Shown: in pieces, positions 13,077-17,246 of the stretch
Position numbering within the stretch: the stretch's first letter is position 1
Layout of the letters: each line of letters begins with the position of its first letter
Origin: Lachnospiraceae bacterium
GTDB taxonomy: Bacteria; Bacillota; Clostridia; Lachnospirales; Lachnospiraceae
DNA: 17,246 bases
Reading direction: 5' to 3'
Assembly: GCA_009774535.1 (NCBI GenBank)
Contig: VSNY01000079.1
Span: 1 to 17,246, forward strand
Notes under the pieces: generated by a model
Told to the model about the DNA's origin: nothing
Database searches by the model: none
What the model saw: only the letters and a program-made list of their open reading frames with translations
Made by a program: the position numbers and the translations under genes

Positions 13077-13286
13077 TTGAAAAAATTCATGATATTTAGT
13101 ATCCAATTGTATAAAAGGTATTTATCGCCGTTGAAAACGGTAAAGTGTCCATATATTCCGTCCTGTTCGGATTATGCCATTGAGGCAATCGCTAAACACG
13201 GGCCAGTCAAAGGGACATTGCTTGCAGCATGGAGAATTCTGCGCTGTAATCCGTTTTCAAAAGGCGGATATGATCCCGTCCCATAA
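13077..13286 (+). CDS. yidD: Membrane protein insertion efficiency factor YidD
   Basis: The product is 69 aa and belongs to the small UPF0161 family, thought to help YidC-dependent insertion at the inner face of the membrane. The N-terminal amphipathic segment (MKKFMIFSIQLYKRYLSPLK) and the cysteine pattern C24-PYIPSC30-SDYA with C57 in RILRCNPF, followed by the Gly-rich GGYDPVP end, are typical. The start is a TTG: the family N-terminus aligns there, while the first ATG would remove four residues. The ribosome site (AGAAG) is weak. The stop TAA overlaps the strong ribosome site of yidC. Confidence 0.93.
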   Translation: MKKFMIFSIQLYKRYLSPLKTVKCPYIPSCSDYAIEAIAKHGPVKGTLLAAWRILRCNPFSKGGYDPVP

Positions 13287-13298
13287 GGAGGTATTTCA

Positions 13299-14573
13299 TT
13301 GACTACGATCATACTGACACAATATTCCGGTTCCATTTTAGGTCCGATTGCGCGGTTTTTAGGCTGGATTATGAACTGGATTTATCTGTTTTTGTCAAAC
13401 GTGTTTGGCATTGAAAACATTGGTCTGACAATTATCGGATTAACGATTTTGATCTATATGTGCATGCTGCCGATGACGATCAAACAGCAGAAGTTTTCCA
13501 AACTTCAGCAGAAAATGCAGCCTGAGATTAAGGCGATACAGGAAAAATATAAAGGCCGCAGGGATCAGGAATCCCAGATGGCTATGAATGAAGAGACACA
13601 GGCGTTATATGCAAAGTATGGCATTTCTCCGACTGGGACATGCCTGCCGTTATTGCTGCAGATGCCGGTATTCTTTGCGTTATACCGCGTGATTTACAAT
13701 GTGCCTGCTTATGTATCCAGCGTAAAAGCAGCTTTTGACGGAATTGTGGAAGGGATTGTAAGTACGCCGGGATATCAAGGGACGATGGAGAAATTTCTGG
13801 ATGGTCTGAATCTGACGAAGCAGATTGGCGCCGATTTTAACCATACAGATCTTGAAGTAGTGAAAAATTTTATCGTCGATTCCGTTTATAAAATGCCGAC
13901 GACAGGATGGGAAGCTTTAAGGGATTCGTTTCCAAGTCTGGAGAGTGTGATTAATTCCACAGAAGGACAGCTGAATCATATGAATTCTTTTATAGGGATG
14001 AATATATCGGATTCACCGTTTGCAATTATTACGAGCAGTTTTCAGTCGCGTTCGTACCTGCTGCTGCTTTTGGCACTGCTGATACCGTTATCTTCGTACG
14101 CGTCACAGATGCTGAATATTAAATTAATGCCGCAGGCAGATACAGATCCGGACAGCCAGATGGCCAGGCAGATGAAAACTATGAATTACACAATGCCGAT
14201 CTTTTCTTTGTTCCTTTGTTTTACAGTGCCTGTCGGACTGGGTATTTACTGGATTTTCAGTTCTTTGACCAGATGTGTACAACAGTATTTTGTAAATAAA
14301 CATATCCAGAATCTGGATTTGGATGAAGTGATTGCAAAAAATGTGGAGAAACGGAAAAAGAAACTGGAAAAAATGGGGATCAGTGAAAACCAGATACGCA
14401 ATACAGCAAGAATGAGTACAAAAAGTAATGTACAATTATCTTCGACCATGACAAAGGCAGAAAGAGATGCGAAAGTCGAACAGGCGTATGCATACAGAAA
14501 GACGGCAAATCCGAATAGCCTGACGGCGAAGGCAAATCTGGTGAAGGATTTTAATGAGAGGAATAATAAATAA
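13299..14573 (+). CDS. yidC: Membrane protein insertase YidC/OxaA/SpoIIIJ family
   Basis: The product is 424 aa and inserts membrane proteins alone or with SecYEG. The start is TTG, set by AAGGAGG 7-8 nt upstream. The core follows the family: first TM about 41-60, cytosolic helical hairpin 61-110 (KQQKFSKLQQKMQPEIKAIQ), TM about 115-135 (CLPLLLQMPVFFALYRVIY), TMs about 252-272, 296-310 and 311-325, then a basic C-terminal tail. Two departures stand out. Tyr53 (LTILIYMCMLPM) occupies the place of the conserved groove arginine (R72 in Bacillus halodurans YidC, in TILIRL). The outer loop carries an extra segment of about 85 residues (141-228). No N-terminal lipobox is seen. Confidence 0.95.
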   Translation: MTTIILTQYSGSILGPIARFLGWIMNWIYLFLSNVFGIENIGLTIIGLTILIYMCMLPMTIKQQKFSKLQQKMQPEIKAIQEKYKGRRDQESQMAMNEETQALYAKYGISPTGTCLPLLLQMPVFFALYRVIYNVPAYVSSVKAAFDGIVEGIVSTPGYQGTMEKFLDGLNLTKQIGADFNHTDLEVVKNFIVDSVYKMPTTGWEALRDSFPSLESVINSTEGQLNHMNSFIGMNISDSPFAIITSSFQSRSYLLLLLALLIPLSSYASQMLNIKLMPQADTDPDSQMARQMKTMNYTMPIFSLFLCFTVPVGLGIYWIFSSLTRCVQQYFVNKHIQNLDLDEVIAKNVEKRKKKLEKMGISENQIRNTARMSTKSNVQLSSTMTKAERDAKVEQAYAYRKTANPNSLTAKANLVKDFNERNNK

Positions 14574-14589
14574 AGGGGAGATTTTTGTG

Positions 14590-15216
14590 ATGGAGTTTAT
14601 TGAGGTAAGTGCAAAAACGGTCAATGATGCGGTTACGGATGCTTTAGTTCAGCTGGGAGTTACAAGCGATCAGCTGGAATATGAAGTAGTGAGCGAGGGG
14701 AGTACAGGGTTTTTAGGATTTGGCAGTAAGCCAGCGCTGATCAAAGCACGCAGAAAACACTCTCCGGAAGAAAGTGTCAGAGATTTTCTTACGCGTGTCT
14801 TTGATGCAATGAAACTTGATGTAGAGATTGTATCAAAGTATGATGAAGAAAGCGGACTGGTTGATGTAGAATTTAAAGGAAATGAAATGGGTGTCCTGAT
14901 CGGCAAACGGGGACAGACGCTGGATTCCTTGCAGTATCTGACGAATCTTGCAGTGAATAAGCAGATGGATCATTATGTAAAAGTAAAACTGGACACGGAG
15001 GATTATCGCAAACGAAGAAAAGATACGTTAGAAAATCTTGCCAGGAATATTTCCTACAAAGTAAAGCGTACAAAACGTCCGGTTGCTCTGGAACCAATGA
15101 ATCCATATGAGCGCAGGGTGATCCATTCAGCTCTTCAGAATGATCGCTTTGTTTCCACGCATAGTGAAGGGGAAGAACCTTACAGGCATGTAGTTGTTAC
15201 ATTGAAAAGAAATTAA
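14590..15216 (+). CDS. jag: RNA-binding protein Jag (KhpB/EloR)
   Basis: The product is 208 aa. Domains in order are Jag_N (1-53, EVSAKTVNDAV and GFLGFGSKPA), a KH domain with GKRG at 105-108, and an R3H domain with ERRVIH (174-179). The family binds RNA, and in streptococci it works with KhpA in controlling cell elongation and division. AAAGGGGAG lies upstream. Adjacent GTG (14587) and ATG (14590) codons are both possible starts; the ATG matches the family N-terminus MEFIEVSAKT. The gap to yidC is 16 bp, and a strong terminator follows the gene. Confidence 0.95.
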   Translation: MEFIEVSAKTVNDAVTDALVQLGVTSDQLEYEVVSEGSTGFLGFGSKPALIKARRKHSPEESVRDFLTRVFDAMKLDVEIVSKYDEESGLVDVEFKGNEMGVLIGKRGQTLDSLQYLTNLAVNKQMDHYVKVKLDTEDYRKRRKDTLENLARNISYKVKRTKRPVALEPMNPYERRVIHSALQNDRFVSTHSEGEEPYRHVVVTLKRN

Positions 15217-15238
15217 AAGGTGTTAAAATAAATGATAT

Positions 15239-15285
15239 AAAGACTGTGTTCAGCGGGAAATAGTTGGACACAGTCTTTTTAAGAT
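15239..15285 (+). terminator. Rho-independent terminator after jag
   Basis: AAAGACTGTGT (15239-15249) pairs perfectly with ACACAGTCTTT (15268-15278) around an 18-nt loop, and a TTTTT tail follows. It lies 22 bp past the jag stop codon and ends the rpmH-jag unit. mnmE then needs its own promoter or readthrough; no clear promoter is seen in the 40 bp before it. Confidence 0.88.
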
Positions 15286-15320
15286 TTTTATGATAAGATT
15301 TTAGAATGGAGGAAATGCGG

Positions 15321-16691
15321 ATGCAGACAGATACAATTGCTGCGATTGCGACAGCGATGGCCAGCGCGGGAATTGGTATTATACGTATTAGCGGAACGGA
15401 TGCCATACAGGTAGCAGATCAGGTATTTTGCAGTAAACAGAACAAAGCGTTAAAAGATTGTGAATCTCATACCATTCATTATGGATGGATCAAAGAAGAT
15501 GGAATCGTAATCGATGAAGTACTGGTGATGCTGATGAAGGCGCCACACAGTTATACGAGAGAAGATACGGTAGAGATTAATTGTCATGGCGGTGTGCTGG
15601 TTATGAAGAAGGTTTTGGAAACAGTGCTTCGGCACGGAGCAAGGCCGGCAGAGCCAGGAGAATTTACCAAGCGTGCATTTTTGAATGGACGGATGGATCT
15701 TACACAGGCTGAAGCGGTAATAGATCTTATTAATTCTAAAAATGATTTTGCATGGAAAAGTGCAGTTAATCAACTTCAGGGAACTGTATTAAATAAAATT
15801 AAAAGCTTGAGGGAAAGGCTGATTCATGAAACTGCATGGATTGAGTCTGCGGTAGATGATCCGGAGCATTATGATCTGGATGGTTATGGTGAGCATTTGG
15901 AAAGCGTTGTTGCCAAGCTGAAACAGGAGATCCAACATTTACTGGATCAATCGGATCAGGGAAGAGTACTGAAGGAAGGAATCCATACCGTGATCGTCGG
16001 AAAGCCAAACGTAGGTAAATCTTCTCTTTTAAATGTGCTGGTCGGTTCACAGCGGGCAATTGTGACAGATGTAGCCGGGACAACGAGAGATGTGCTGGAA
16101 GAGCAGATAAACCTGCATGGAATACAGTTAAATATCATAGATACAGCTGGAATCAGAAACACAGATGATATTGTTGAAAAAATTGGTGTGGACAGAGCAA
16201 AACAATATTTGGAAGATGCGGATCTGGTGCTGTATGTAATTGATGGTTCCCGAACCTTAAGTGAAGAGGATCAAGAGATTGTAAACATGATTCAGGGAAA
16301 AAAAGTGATTGCGTTAATTAATAAATCTGATTTGGAGCAGCAGGCAGAGTGGAAGCAATTGGAATTCATAACGAATCATGTGATTGCGATTTCTGCAAAA
16401 AATGGAGACGGCATTGAAGAACTGACAGACAGGATCAGGGAACTGTTTCTGCAGGGTGAAGTTTCCTTTAATGATGAAGTGATTATTACAAATATCAGGC
16501 ACAAGAACGCATTACTGTCCGCGCTGGAAAGTCTGGATCTGGTAGAGGAGAGTATTCAGACTGGAATGCCTGAAGATTTCTATACTTTGGATTTAATGAA
16601 TGCTTATGAAGTATTAGGTAAGATAATTGGAGAATCTGTAGAAGATGATTTAGCTGATGAGATATTTTCTAAATTCTGTATGGGAAAATAA
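15321..16691 (+). CDS. mnmE: tRNA uridine-5-carboxymethylaminomethyl modification GTPase MnmE
   Basis: The product is 456 aa, the family norm. With MnmG it makes the cmnm5 group on wobble U34 of tRNAs. The N-terminal formyl-THF-binding domain begins MQTDTIAAIATAMASAGIGI. The inserted Ras-like G domain has G1 GKPNVGKS (227-234), the K-loop GTTRD (253-257), DTAG (274-277), NKSD (334-337) and SAK (358-360). The C-terminus is the catalytic FCMGK with C453. Of three in-frame ATGs (15306, 15315, 15321) the last is chosen, because GGAGG ends 8 nt before it and the family starts there. mnmG follows after 39 bp. Confidence 0.97.
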   Translation: MQTDTIAAIATAMASAGIGIIRISGTDAIQVADQVFCSKQNKALKDCESHTIHYGWIKEDGIVIDEVLVMLMKAPHSYTREDTVEINCHGGVLVMKKVLETVLRHGARPAEPGEFTKRAFLNGRMDLTQAEAVIDLINSKNDFAWKSAVNQLQGTVLNKIKSLRERLIHETAWIESAVDDPEHYDLDGYGEHLESVVAKLKQEIQHLLDQSDQGRVLKEGIHTVIVGKPNVGKSSLLNVLVGSQRAIVTDVAGTTRDVLEEQINLHGIQLNIIDTAGIRNTDDIVEKIGVDRAKQYLEDADLVLYVIDGSRTLSEEDQEIVNMIQGKKVIALINKSDLEQQAEWKQLEFITNHVIAISAKNGDGIEELTDRIRELFLQGEVSFNDEVIITNIRHKNALLSALESLDLVEESIQTGMPEDFYTLDLMNAYEVLGKIIGESVEDDLADEIFSKFCMGK

Positions 16692-16730
16692 GTTTGGATA
16701 CAATAAAAAGAAGAGCAGGAGGTTAGTGAA

Positions 16731-17246
16731 ATGGAATGTTCGGTTTGTGGAAATGAGATGCAGAAAGAAGTTTCAGATGGAACCAGCAAAAATAAATTGG
16801 AAGAAACATATGACGTAGTAGTAGTAGGAGCAGGGCATGCCGGATGCGAGGCTGCGTTGGCATGTGCCAGACTGGGGTTGGAGACGATCATCTTTACAGT
16901 CAGTGTGGACAGCATTGCGTTGATGCCTTGTAATCCTAATATTGGAGGCAGCTCTAAAGGTCATTTGGTGCGGGAAGTTGATGCGCTTGGAGGGCAGATG
17001 GGGATAAATATTGACAAGACTTTTATCCAGTCCAAAATGCTGAACCGATCCAAAGGCCCGGCCGTACATTCACTGCGCGCACAGGCAGACAAAGCAGACT
17101 ACAGTATGGAGATGCGTCAGACGCTGCAGAACACGGAACATTTGACAATCAAGCAGGCTGAAGTTGCTGAGATTATTACAGAACTTTATATAGAAAATAG
17201 TCCGAATAAGCAAGAAATATCCTTAAAAGATAATAAAGATATAAGT
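16731..17246 (+). CDS. mnmG: tRNA uridine-5-carboxymethylaminomethyl modification enzyme MnmG (5' part)
   Basis: The first 172 codons are present and the gene runs off the right edge with no stop. The Rossmann FAD site is TYDVVVVGAGHAGCEAA (26-42). The family blocks MPCNPNIGGSSKGHLVREVDALGG and KMLNRSKGPAVHSLRAQADK follow. It is the FAD-dependent partner of MnmE in wobble uridine modification. AGGAGG lies 8 nt before the ATG, so the start is well supported. Compared with the usual start near KLEETYDVVVVG, this protein has about 22 extra N-terminal residues containing MECSVCGNEM, a CxxC knuckle. The last visible residues are polar and charged (ENSPNKQEISLKDNKDIS) where the family normally returns quickly to a GV segment, suggesting a local insertion. 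Confidence 0.95.
   Translation, partial: MECSVCGNEMQKEVSDGTSKNKLEETYDVVVVGAGHAGCEAALACARLGLETIIFTVSVDSIALMPCNPNIGGSSKGHLVREVDALGGQMGINIDKTFIQSKMLNRSKGPAVHSLRAQADKADYSMEMRQTLQNTEHLTIKQAEVAEIITELYIENSPNKQEISLKDNKDIS

Overview
This window is the chromosomal replication-origin region of a low-to-mid GC Firmicute. Gene order, the style of the GyrA, GyrB, YidC and MnmE proteins and the AT-rich intergenic DNA suggest a clostridium of the Lachnospiraceae type. That placement is from recall of the families, not from a search. Every gene points away from oriC: everything left of about 11.9 kb is on the minus strand and everything right of about 12.38 kb is on the plus strand, co-oriented with replication.

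Left replichore, reading outward from the origin on the minus strand: dnaA, dnaN, the S4-domain gene yaaA, recF, gyrB and gyrA, tightly packed with 4-base ATGA overlaps or short gaps. These are followed, unusually, by the two subunits of an iron-sulfur class I fumarase. The alpha subunit overlaps the gyrA stop by 4 bases. The beta subunit lies 537 bp further on, behind a GC-rich, roughly 240-bp nested palindromic element and a twin inverted repeat. Then come a terminator-like hairpin, an uncharacterised lipoprotein gene, a tRNA-Ser(GCU) with its own consensus promoter, and two tandem sigma-A-type promoters that fire off the left edge, probably into an rRNA or other stable-RNA operon.

The origin is bipartite, with dnaA between two DnaA-box clusters. 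The upstream half (about 12005-12226, between dnaA and rpmH) has four perfect boxes and several near-matches. The downstream half (about 10229-10510, between dnaA and dnaN) has four perfect boxes in a 48-bp perfect palindrome. Nearer dnaN it has two degenerate boxes, a GC-rich step, five DnaA-trio triplets and an AT-rich stretch, which matches the layout of a basal unwinding element.

Right replichore, plus strand: rpmH (44 aa), rnpA, yidD, yidC and jag form the classical ribosomal protein L34 / RNase P / membrane insertase cluster. A strong terminator follows jag, then mnmE and the 5' part of mnmG, the partners in wobble-uridine tRNA modification. mnmG runs off the right edge and begins with an unusual CxxC-containing extension.

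Most genes are ordinary housekeeping genes. The points worth a second look are the origin architecture (trios, four-box palindrome, a non-DnaA motif shared by both halves), the palindromic element that splits the fumarase subunits, the paired operator-like repeats before the beta subunit, a YidC lacking the conserved groove arginine, and the MnmG extension.
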